Below are positions 1 through 6,058 of a stretch of 9,135 bases of DNA, in pieces (the stretch's first letter is position 1; the number at the start of each line of letters is the position of its first letter). Origin of the DNA: JBMNQI01 sp050944055 (GTDB lineage: Bacteria > Bacillota > Clostridia > Oscillospirales > Oscillospiraceae); the NCBI GenBank assembly GCA_050944055.1, contig JBMNQI010000071.1, forward strand, positions 1-9,135. The letters are read 5' to 3'. The notes under the pieces were generated by a model, which was not told the origin of the DNA, did not search any database, and saw nothing but the letters and a program-made list of their open reading frames with translations. The position numbers and the translations under genes were made by a program.

Positions 1-68
1 GGGCTATCTCGGCCGGCCGCCGCCTATAGGCTTGTTCATTATTGGCAGCCCGTTCGTCTTTTATCTTT

Positions 69-164
69 TTAGCCGATAAACTCCTGCGACCAGTAATTGC
101 CCTCCGCGACATACCCGCAACCTATCTTGATAAATGAGCCGTTTATGTTTGGCTTATCTGAAGC
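69..164 (-). pseudogene. C-terminal remnant of a CAP/SCP-domain protein
   Basis: Read on the minus strand, a 31-codon open stretch ends at TAA (71-69) and overlaps the end of the GH18 gene in another frame. It encodes INGSFIKIGCGYV followed by EGNYWSQEFIG. This resembles the last beta-strands of CAP/SCP (PR-1-like) domains, which typically end in a pattern like 'F.hvGvGy...g.YWtQ.F'. The frame is closed upstream by a TGA, there is no start codon or RBS, and the roughly 100 preceding residues of a CAP domain are absent, so this is a scar and not a gene. Bacterial CAP proteins are often secreted and can carry SLH repeats, so it may derive from an SLH-CAP protein whose middle was lost. The family match is from memory of the motif. 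The remaining bases 1-68 show only short palindromes. Confidence 0.45.
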
Positions 165-1746
165 TCAGGCTCTATCCTTGAGGCCATGGCCGTTATCTCG
201 GCTCTCGTAATATGATTTTTCGGCCTGAAGCTGCCGTCCGGATACCCGTTGATTATGCCCTTGGCGCTTAAGGCGCTGACAGCGCCGTAAGACCAGGAAT
301 TTGAGCTCTCGATGACGTCGGAAAAAGATAGGGGCGAACTTGCTTCTGCGCCCAGAATGTTATTGAACATAACCGCCATTTCCTCCCTCGTCACCGGCCT
401 TTCCGGCTCGTATATGTTGCTTCCGACACCCGAAACTATGCCGTGCTTCCGGGCAGTGTTTATGTATGCTTCGGCCCAGTGCCCGCAGCAGTCGTCAAAA
501 CCGTAGGCGCTGCCCTCCGCCACCTCAAGGCCGAGCATCCTGACGAGGATGGTTGCCGCCTGGGCGCGCGTTACCTGTAAGTCCGGGGAAAAGCGGTCGT
601 GCGAGACCCCGTTCATCCAGCCGTTTAAAAATGTTTCAAGTATATAAGACTTTGCCCAGCTTCCCTGTACGTCGGAAAACGCGCAGCCGTTCAGCCAGAG
701 CTTAAAGTAATCCCAGGTAGAGTCCGCCTCCTGGCCGAGGCTCCAGCTCCCGGCGCCTTTAAGGTCATATTTGGCGACAAGCGACAGACGCGCTTTAATC
801 GTTCGCTCGTCCGAGAACCAGATAACATATGTACCGGCTTCAAGCGGGCTTCCGTTTACCACCGGCTTTTCATCGGAGGGCTTGACCGTAATTACGGCGT
901 GGGCAGATTCGCTGGCAGCATCGAAATCGACAGAGACGCCGTAGTCCCGTACAAACTGCTCGACCTTCGGGCCGCTCAGCCCGTAGCCATAGGGGCTGCC
1001 GCCGTCCTCGCGCCAGATGCGGCCGTAAAAAGGCAGGCCGAGCACTATCTTATCCTTTGAAACGACGCTTAAGGCGTATTTAACGGATTTTTCAACAAAG
1101 CCGATGCTTGCGACAGGGCCGGGTTCGCTCCCGTAATAGGATTCGTCATAGGCCATGATCATGAGATAATCGCAGTATTGGGCAAGCCCCGCGTAGTCAT
1201 AGGAGCCGGCCCAGCCGCTTAAGTATCCCCGGGGGTTGGCCGCCACCGCGACGGCAATGGTTTTTCCCTCGGGAAGCTCCTCCCTGAGAAGGCGCACAAA
1301 ATCGACGTAGGCGCCCCTCTCGTCCGGAGTGAGGTTTTCAAGATCAATGTTCACGCCGTCCAGCTCGTATTCGGAGACGGCGCGGGCAAGCCCGACCGCC
1401 AGCTTGTATCTGTTGTCAAGAGCGGCTATGCCCTTTATGCGGTCCCAGCCGTTGCTTATATAAGGCACGACTTTTATACCCTGGTCATGCATCCGACGAA
1501 TAAACTCTCGGCTGACGGCGGGAGTGAGCAGCAGGCCTCCGTTTTCGTCAAGAGAAAAATATGCGGGGGCGACTTCAGAAAGCGAGGCCTGCGTGCGGTC
1601 GACAAGCTGAGTATAAACTGCGCTGTCTCCGAAATGTATGTAAGTCATATTGTGCTTGTAACCAAAGCGCCGGCTGCAGGGAAGCTCATCAGGCATAGCG
1701 CCAGGATAGCGGCAACGGTGCGCAGTATTGCTTTTTGCTTTCTCAA
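143..1746 (-). CDS. Secreted GH18 glycosidase with three SLH repeats; N-terminus frameshifted
   Basis: Predicted cell-surface glycoside hydrolase of family 18 (chitinase / peptidoglycan-hydrolase-like). The uninterrupted frame runs 1696-143 (517 codons). It carries the catalytic motif DGVNIDLE at residues 113-120 (acid/base Glu120), MAYDESYYG at 181-189, and the barrel-end segment GSWSLG near 316. Three SLH repeats follow at about 339-391, 398-450 and 456-508, which usually bind secondary cell-wall polymers. The ATG at 1696 gives no signal peptide. A classic one (MRKQKAILRT, then VAAILALCLM and SFPAAGA) lies in the adjacent frame, starting at TTG 1746 six bases after GGGAGGG (1759-1753), and stops at 1645. 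Adding one base near 1664-1666 (reading GCTTTGG as GCTTTTGG) joins the two into a 534-residue protein. The gene is therefore a frameshifted allele or carries a sequence error. The substrate is unknown; a spore or vegetative wall role is possible. No LysM domain is seen. Confidence 0.85.
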
Positions 1747-1760
1747 AACATACCCTCCCG

Positions 1761-1781
1761 TATTGTTATAGCTTAACAATA
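1761..1781. promoter_or_regulatory. Inverted repeat next to the GH18 ribosome binding site
   Basis: TATTGTTA and TAACAATA form a perfect 8-bp inverted repeat around a 5-base centre, immediately upstream of the GGGAGGG ribosome binding site of the GH18 gene (1759-1753). It could be a repressor operator or a leader hairpin affecting translation. It is AT-rich and short, so chance is not excluded. No convincing sigma-A promoter for the GH18 gene was identified in the 190-bp divergent region. Confidence 0.3.
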
Positions 1782-1877
1782 ATGGAAAATTAGAGTTTTC
1801 GCCATATAAAAAAACCGGAAGGGCTTCCAACATTAGGCAATAGTCCTGTATACTAATAAATTCTTTGTTGAAAACTG

Positions 1878-1906
1878 TTGAAATAATTGGCAATCTATTA
1901 TAAAAT
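1878..1906 (+). promoter_or_regulatory. Putative sigma-A promoter of the agr / c-di-GMP cluster
   Basis: The -35 element TTGAAA (1878-1883) and the -10 element TAAAAT (1901-1906) are separated by 17 bases in AT-rich DNA. Each differs from consensus at one position. Transcription would start near 1913, giving a leader of about 25 bases before the TTG start at 1938. A second GTTGAAA copy lies ten bases upstream (1867-1873), next to the -35, and might be a regulator contact. Confidence 0.5.
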
Positions 1907-1937
1907 ATCTACATTGCATCGGAAAGGCGGGAGCTGA

Positions 1938-2501
1938 TTGATAGTCGAAATTCTTTTAGTTAGTCTCCTGGCCAAGCTGAAGCGCTATAAACTGAAATAT
2001 CTTTTTTATACCTGGACTTTTTACCCTGTTCTCGCAATTCAGCTGATGCTTTTGATATTTCAGTTCAGCGTTTTTTTCGGTACGGATTTTTTTATAAGAT
2101 TTGTCCCGATTTCGGAACCGGCCGTGATTTTATCATTTGTGTTTGCAATATTCGCGCTCCGGCTATATAAGCCCGCGGTTGTCGGTTCGGTTCTGGTTTT
2201 GGCCGGGACGGTGCTAAACAAAATCGTTATGGCAAGCAACGGCGGAAAGATGCCGGTTTTCCCGAGCCTCTCATATCTGACGGGATATATAAAACCCGAT
2301 ATAGCGGGCCCGATGGACAGCGTCCATATACTTGGCTCATCGGCGGTGAATTACAAGTTCCTGGCCGATTACATAGATTTTGGCTACTGCATTTTAAGCC
2401 CCGGGGATGTTCTTATACATTTATTTGCCTGCATCATGCTTTATTTCATGATAGCGGCTGTAAATAATCGATACAATAAACAAAGCATGGGAGGCAATTA
2501 A
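1938..2501 (+). CDS. DUF5317-like multi-pass membrane protein
   Basis: A 187-residue membrane protein of unknown function. The start is TTG at 1938, the only usable start near the purine-rich GGCGGGAG (1927-1934). Hydrophobic segments lie at about 28-47, 62-77, 80-98 and 155-174. The combination of NGGKMPV (101-107), a downstream LADYI segment (142-146) and SPGDVLI (154-160) before the last helix resembles DUF5317 proteins, which carry an 'NGG.MPV...GD.I...SPGDVL' pattern; this match is from memory. It is the first gene after the promoter and lies one base before the next start, so it is co-transcribed with the agr genes. Its position suggests a role in peptide signalling, such as export, sensing or accessory membrane function, but nothing in the sequence shows a catalytic site. 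Confidence 0.7.
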   Translation: MIVEILLVSLLAKLKRYKLKYLFYTWTFYPVLAIQLMLLIFQFSVFFGTDFFIRFVPISEPAVILSFVFAIFALRLYKPAVVGSVLVLAGTVLNKIVMASNGGKMPVFPSLSYLTGYIKPDIAGPMDSVHILGSSAVNYKFLADYIDFGYCILSPGDVLIHLFACIMLYFMIAAVNNRYNKQSMGGN

Positions 2502-2502
2502 T

Positions 2503-3024
2503 ATGAGCGACATCGCGGTCAACAATATATTATTCTTAATTAAGGGATTGCCGGAAGGGCTGCTTACCGTGCTCGCTCTTTACATATTTACGGGGACGAA
2601 AATTGAAGTACAAAAATACCTGCTTCTCAGCCTGATTTTTATCGTTACGACTTATCTTATAAGGCTTTTGCCTATCGCGCTGGGATTCAATACGGTTTTG
2701 TCGTTATTCATCCTGATTATTGTTTTCCAGTCGGCCCATAAAATCCAGCTGCCGAAGATGATAAGGACGATAGTGTCGGCTGTGGGTACTTTTATTCTGA
2801 TAGCAGTAGCCGAAGTTTTTAACATGCTTTTGCTTATTGCCAAATTCGGGCGGGCCGAAGCCGACAGGCTGTTTAACGCAAAAGAAGGCCTTGTTCAGAG
2901 CCTGTATACTTTGCCGTCTACGATTTTTTTCGCAATATTTGTTTTACTGGGGTATTTTGTATTTAAGCGGATAGAAAAAAGGAAAAAGAAAGATGGAGAA
3001 ACTGGCGCGAAAACTGGCGAGTAA
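2503..3024 (+). CDS. Small membrane protein resembling an AgrC-type sensor domain without a kinase
   Basis: A 173-residue, strongly hydrophobic protein. The start is ATG 2503, eight bases after GGAGG in GGGAGGCAATTAAT. About five membrane segments are visible (roughly 10-30, 38-58, 61-79, 83-113 and 133-157), then a basic tail, KRIEKRKKKDGE. The pattern 'YLIRLLPIALGFNT' (residues 51-64) followed by an 'AEVFN' helix recalls the N-terminal membrane input domain of some clostridial agr-linked sensor kinases. The protein ends where a HATPase/GHKL kinase domain would begin, and no kinase motifs follow in any frame. It could be a stand-alone peptide receptor or an accessory subunit; this similarity is tentative. 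The 3' end overlaps agrB by 32 bases, which implies translational coupling. Confidence 0.65.
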   Translation: MSDIAVNNILFLIKGLPEGLLTVLALYIFTGTKIEVQKYLLLSLIFIVTTYLIRLLPIALGFNTVLSLFILIIVFQSAHKIQLPKMIRTIVSAVGTFILIAVAEVFNMLLLIAKFGRAEADRLFNAKEGLVQSLYTLPSTIFFAIFVLLGYFVFKRIEKRKKKDGETGAKTGE

Positions 3025-3637
3025 AATATCCGCCTCTCTCAATTATGACGCCGAGAAGGAAGCGGTTATAGCCTACGGCCTTATCGCGATAATACAAATA
3101 GCCGTAACGGTACTGATGATTTTTATAATCGGCCTGCTTTTGGATGTGTACGTCGAGGCCCTCATAGTGTGCTTTTCCGCCAGCATTATGAGGAAATACA
3201 GCGGAGGAGCCCATGCCGGCTCAGCCGAGCTTTGCACCTCGTTCAGCATTTTTTACTGCCTCTTGACCGCTCTGGTTTCAAAAAGGCTTTTAACGCCGGT
3301 TTACCACTTGCTGCCCATGGCGGCGGCGGCGATTCTCATTTTCGCTTTATCGCTTATTGTCGTATATAAGAAAGCTCCTGTCGACTCTCCAAACAAGCCT
3401 ATCAGGACCGAGAAAAAAATTAAAAGAATGAGGAAAGGCAGCTTTATCATTCTTGCGCTATACCTGGTTTTGTCGGCCGTGTTCTTCATATTGGGTTTCA
3501 GGCATGAGAACTTCAGGTCATATGGTATAAGCATGCTTTTCGGCTTAGGCTGGCAGACTTTCACACTTATAAACCCTGGCGCCCTATTCATAGGGACGAT
3601 GAATAAGATTTTTATTAAGAAGGAGGTGCGCAGATGA
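2993..3637 (+). CDS. agrB: AgrB-family accessory gene regulator protein (autoinducer-processing protease)
   Basis: A 214-residue integral membrane cysteine endopeptidase. In the Agr family, AgrB cleaves the C-terminal tail of the AgrD propeptide and helps form the cyclic thiolactone. The signature 'MRKYSGGAHAGSAELC' is present, with catalytic His74 and Cys81 seven residues apart as in characterised AgrB proteins. Several hydrophobic helices flank it, with a basic cytoplasmic loop (KPIRTEKKIKRMRKG) at about 136-150. Length is typical for the family. The start at 2993 lies inside the preceding gene and the stop (TGA 3635-3637) overlaps the agrD ATG as ATGA, so the two are translationally coupled. 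No AgrC or AgrA gene is in the window. Confidence 0.95.
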   Translation: MEKLARKLASKISASLNYDAEKEAVIAYGLIAIIQIAVTVLMIFIIGLLLDVYVEALIVCFSASIMRKYSGGAHAGSAELCTSFSIFYCLLTALVSKRLLTPVYHLLPMAAAAILIFALSLIVVYKKAPVDSPNKPIRTEKKIKRMRKGSFIILALYLVLSAVFFILGFRHENFRSYGISMLFGLGWQTFTLINPGALFIGTMNKIFIKKEVRR

Positions 3638-3753
3638 AAAAGTTTTACGGAATCGTAGCCGCGATTTCCACTTTGGTTGCGGCGCTGCTCGCGTCCTCGG
3701 CATGCTACCTGTTTGTATATCAGCCCGAGGAACCGGAATCCCTCAGAGATTGA
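3634..3753 (+). CDS. agrD: AgrD-type cyclic lactone autoinducer propeptide
   Basis: A 39-residue peptide that a length filter would miss. The start is ATG 3634, seven bases after a strong AGGAGG (3621-3626), overlapping the agrB stop. It has the three AgrD parts: a hydrophobic, amphipathic leader (MKKFYGIVAAISTLVAALLA), a core with the single cysteine (SSAC24YLFV), and an acidic, proline-containing recognition tail (YQPEEPESLRD). In characterised AgrD proteins the tail is removed by AgrB and the cysteine thiol closes onto the new C-terminus. Placing the tail at YQPEEPE, as in staphylococcal and clostridial AgrD, predicts a five-residue ring Cys-Tyr-Leu-Phe-Val with a short Ser/Ala exocyclic tail. 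The exact ring and N-terminus are inferred. Its receptor is not evident in the window. Confidence 0.93.
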   Translation: MKKFYGIVAAISTLVAALLASSACYLFVYQPEEPESLRD

Positions 3754-3763
3754 CTTGAGGGCA

Positions 3764-3801
3764 AGCCATATAGGAGGCGCACAGCCGCCTCCTATATGGC
3801 T
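3764..3801 (+). promoter_or_regulatory. 16-bp perfect hairpin between agrD and the GGDEF/HD-GYP gene
   Basis: AGCCATATAGGAGGCG (3764-3779) and its exact complement (3786-3801) enclose a six-base loop, CACAGC. No U-tract follows (the next bases are TAATTACTC), and none appears on the other strand, so it is not a standard intrinsic terminator. The left arm contains AGGAGG, a decoy-like Shine-Dalgarno sequence held in the stem. It may protect the 3' end of the agrBD message, mark an RNA-processing site, or attenuate read-through into the downstream gene. Confidence 0.6.
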
Positions 3802-3827
3802 AATTACTCAATAGGCAGGAGTAATTA
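3801..3827 (+). promoter_or_regulatory. RBS-proximal inverted repeat of the GGDEF/HD-GYP gene
   Basis: TAATTACT (3801-3808) and AGTAATTA (3820-3827) form an 8-bp inverted repeat around an 11-base loop. The ribosome binding site AGGAG (3817-3821) lies across the loop and stem edge, and the A of the ATG (3827) is the last paired base. The stem is AT-rich and weak. Together with the strong hairpin abutting it, it could tune translation of the c-di-GMP enzyme. Confidence 0.35.
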
Positions 3828-5485
3828 TGGAAAATAATCAAAAAGAATCGCAGATTAACCAGCTGCTTAATATAATCAAAGTCGCGTCTGTCTCATTTCC
3901 GGCTATTGCTTTTCTTCAATACATTTCAAATAAAACCGCGGGCTACATATATTTTTTAGACTACGGCGTTTTATTCATCGCGATTTTATCGTTCATACTG
4001 CTGTTTTTTTTAGTTTGGACAATCTTGCAGTCACGTGTAAAAAGCACGACGAAGAAATGGATTGATCTGGCCATATCCTTATCGATCGCGCTTTTATCGG
4101 TCATGTTGACCGGCGCCTATGAGAGCAACTATAAATTCCTGTTTCTGCTTGTTATCGTATCTTCCGGTATTGAGTGCAGCCGTAAGGAGAGCATGACGGT
4201 CAGCGGGCTCTCGGCGGCTATTATTTTGGGCATAGACCTGATTTTTGCGCCCAAAACGGCTGTAAATAGTTATTTCGAAAGCGATATTATACTTGCCTGC
4301 TTTTTTCTGATTATCTCGTGGACGCTTGGATACTATGTCGACCTGAGTAAAAAGCAAATAGAGAAGCTCAACGAAATAGCCAATTTGGACGGGCTCACAG
4401 GGCTCTATAACCACCGCCATTTTTACGAGCATTTTGCCACAGAGATTGAGCTGAGCAAAAAAGACGGCTCTGAGCTCTCGCTGCTTTTTATAGATATTGA
4501 CGATTTTAAATTCTACAACGATTTTCACGGTCACCAGATGGGCGACGAGGTTCTCAGGGAGATCGCCGAAATAATGAAGCGGATCGTTCCCGAAAACGCA
4601 TTTGCAGCGCGGTACGGGGGCGAGGAGTTTATCATTCTCCTTACGGGAACCGGGGAGCGCCAGGCAGTCGAGGAGGCTGAGAAGCTAAGAAAAGCTGTGC
4701 AGGAACACCGTTTCACCGGGGAGGAAAACCAGCCCGGAGGCAGCATAACCATATCCGTAGGCGTCTCCACATTCCCGACAAATGCAAAAACGGGCGCCGA
4801 GCTTGTCAAAAAGGCGGACGAGGCGTGCTACAGGGCAAAGTTCCTGTATAAAAACCGTGTCGAGGCCTACCGCTCCATCCTGGAAGACCTCCAGACAAAT
4901 ATGGACGATATAGATAACGAGACTATCGCGTCAACAAAGACGCTTATAGCCGTAATAAACGCCAAGGATAAATACACATACGGGCATGTCGAGAGGGTGG
5001 TTTTTTACTGCACACTGCTTGCGGAGAAGCTTGGCCTGAGTGACACAGACAAAAAGAGCCTTATATGCGCCGCCTACCTGCACGATGTAGGCAAGATTAA
5101 TATTCCGGAAGAAATTCTTATGAAGACAGGCCCGCTCAATGATGAAGAATGGCAGATCATGAAGAACCACCCCCAAAAAGCCGTGGAGATCATAGAAAAC
5201 ATCTCCTCGCTTAAATACCTGTCTCCCATCATACTGCAGCATCACGAACGTTACGACGGCAAAGGATACCCTAACGGTTTAAAAGGCGAGGAGATAAACT
5301 ACCTCGCGAGGCTGCTGACTGTTGCGGACAGCTTTGACGCGATGACGTCTATAAGGCCCTATAAGCCGAGGAAGTCGTATCATCAGGCGATAAGAGAGCT
5401 CATAAAATGCAGCGGAACCCAGTTTGACCCGGAGATTGTAGAAGATTTCATAAACGCAATACACACAGAAAAAACGCCGGTATAA
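3827..5485 (+). CDS. Membrane-anchored GGDEF + HD-GYP protein (c-di-GMP synthesis and hydrolysis)
   Basis: A 552-residue protein. Residues about 18-171 form five or six membrane helices of no family I recognise, followed by a short linker. The GGDEF domain (about 185-345) has LDGLTGLYNHRHF, the metal-binding FIDIDDFK and the active-site signature RYGGEEF (GGEEF 264-268), so diguanylate cyclase activity is plausible. The usual RxxD inhibitory site before the signature is absent. The HD-GYP domain (about 370-546) has H387 in YGHVER, HDVGKI (419-424), KNHP, HHERYDGKGYP (472-482) and VADSFDAMTS, all expected of an active c-di-GMP phosphodiesterase. Start ATG 3827 lies five bases after AGGAG. It is 73 bases downstream of agrD with a hairpin between. 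This placement suggests it is the output, possibly even the receptor, of the peptide signal; that is inference. Confidence 0.93.
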   Translation: MENNQKESQINQLLNIIKVASVSFPAIAFLQYISNKTAGYIYFLDYGVLFIAILSFILLFFLVWTILQSRVKSTTKKWIDLAISLSIALLSVMLTGAYESNYKFLFLLVIVSSGIECSRKESMTVSGLSAAIILGIDLIFAPKTAVNSYFESDIILACFFLIISWTLGYYVDLSKKQIEKLNEIANLDGLTGLYNHRHFYEHFATEIELSKKDGSELSLLFIDIDDFKFYNDFHGHQMGDEVLREIAEIMKRIVPENAFAARYGGEEFIILLTGTGERQAVEEAEKLRKAVQEHRFTGEENQPGGSITISVGVSTFPTNAKTGAELVKKADEACYRAKFLYKNRVEAYRSILEDLQTNMDDIDNETIASTKTLIAVINAKDKYTYGHVERVVFYCTLLAEKLGLSDTDKKSLICAAYLHDVGKINIPEEILMKTGPLNDEEWQIMKNHPQKAVEIIENISSLKYLSPIILQHHERYDGKGYPNGLKGEEINYLARLLTVADSFDAMTSIRPYKPRKSYHQAIRELIKCSGTQFDPEIVEDFINAIHTEKTPV

Positions 5486-5508
5486 TCATTTGATTATGCC
5501 GGTTTTTT
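5477..5508 (+). terminator. Intrinsic terminator of the agr / c-di-GMP cluster
   Basis: An 11-bp stem, CCGGTATAATC with GATTATGCCGG (one U-G pair), has an ATTT loop and is followed by six T. The TAA stop codon (5483-5485) sits inside the left arm. An A-run just upstream (5469-5474) would supply a U-tract on the other strand, so termination may be bidirectional. Confidence 0.85.
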
Positions 5509-5686
5509 ACTAAAGGCAGAGCTTTCAAGGCTTGAAGAAGCAAGGTTTAAGCGCCCGCTTATGCATCTTAGCCGCTGTTTTTTACCTGTCGCCGGCCTAA
5601 AAAGACCGGATACCCGAAACCGCTTTTCTTTTTAATGGAAAACCGATATACTCCAGTCGTACAAAGCCCGTATGCGAGGTGACGGT

Positions 5687-5856
5687 ATGAAGGTTCGGAT
5701 AGAAATGACCGACGGTCTGACCGAGGACGAGGCGCTTATCCGCTGCGGCCGGGTGGATGAGACAATAACCGCAATTTGTCGCCGGACCCGACCTCGCCGG
5801 TTCTGACATTGACGGGAAGCGTTTCCTTCGGGAATCTTGAGATCAATTACGTCTAG
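5687..5856 (+). pseudogene. Deletion scar: start of a LytTR-type regulator joined to the end of a LiaF-like protein
   Basis: ATG 5687 follows GAGGTG (5676-5681) and opens a frame reading MKVRIEMTDGLTEDEAL, then IRCGRVDETITAI. This resembles the conserved N-terminus of small stand-alone LytTR-domain regulators of Firmicutes. The frame then becomes arginine-rich and stops at 5806; no LytTR DNA-binding domain follows. In the next frame, 5761-5856 reads NNRNLSPDPTSPVLTL, then TGSVSFGNLEINYV and stop. This resembles the C-terminus of LiaF-like (DUF2154-type) cell-wall stress proteins ('...GsvsFGsleI'). The simplest reading is one deletion near 5765 that removed most of two neighbouring genes and fused their ends out of frame. 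A TATACT at 5647-5652 could be an old -10. Both family matches are from motif memory. It might still make a 39-residue peptide. Confidence 0.45.
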
Positions 5857-5866
5857 ATATAAAAGG

Positions 5867-5900
5867 CTTAAAGCCCTGCGGGCGGCCGCAGGGCTTTAAG
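5867..5900. terminator. 15-bp perfect hairpin after the LytTR/LiaF scar
   Basis: CTTAAAGCCCTGCGG (5867-5881) and its exact complement (5886-5900) enclose the loop GCGG. The hairpin is GC-rich and sits 10 bases after the TAG of the LiaF-like remnant, as expected for the old terminator of that operon. On the plus strand the only T-run is inside the stem (GGGCTTTAAG). On the minus strand a CCTTTTATAT run follows, so it may work better in that direction. The rest of 5509-5980 holds no other feature I can support. Confidence 0.5.
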
Positions 5901-5980
5901 CGTCGATTTAAGCCGTTTGGACTTTTATAGGGAAACGCGCGCTTTTTATAAGCTTTATGACAAGAAATTCCAAAATATTT

Positions 5981-6009
5981 TTGAAAATATGACAATACTG
6001 TAGTATAAT
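5981..6009 (+). promoter_or_regulatory. Near-consensus sigma-A promoter of the glycosyltransferase operon
   Basis: The -35 element TTGAAA (5981-5986), a 17-base spacer and the -10 element TATAAT (6004-6009) match the vegetative consensus except for one base. Transcription would begin around 6016. This places the in-frame ATG at 6014 upstream of or at the transcript start and argues that translation begins further downstream. Confidence 0.75.
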
Positions 6010-6058
6010 ATATATGTTTTTGCTGTTAAAAACTCCAATGGAATCTTTGGAGGTGAGC

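Noticed and set aside
10..32. Short palindromes CGGCCGGCCG and GCCTATAGGC at the left edge
   Set aside because: Short, GC-biased, with no spacing or context suggesting an attachment site or terminator.
1487..1771. Plus-strand open frame opposite the GH18 N-terminus
   Set aside because: Antisense to a recognised gene, without RBS or domain.
1808..1828. Minus-strand GGAAGCCCTTCC followed by GG and seven T, as a terminator or attenuator in the GH18 leader
   Set aside because: Only four or five strong base pairs plus U-G pairs; too weak to call, although the T-run is good.
1867..1883. Two GTTGAAA copies as a possible AgrA/LytTR binding site
   Set aside because: The copies are ten bases apart start to start, whereas LytTR sites are about 21 bases apart and have a different consensus; kept only as a promoter remark.
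5592..5612. CCGG...CCGG pairing as a riboswitch or hairpin upstream of the LytTR scar
   Set aside because: Only four pairs, and no c-di-GMP (GEMM) or other riboswitch core could be matched in any intergenic region.
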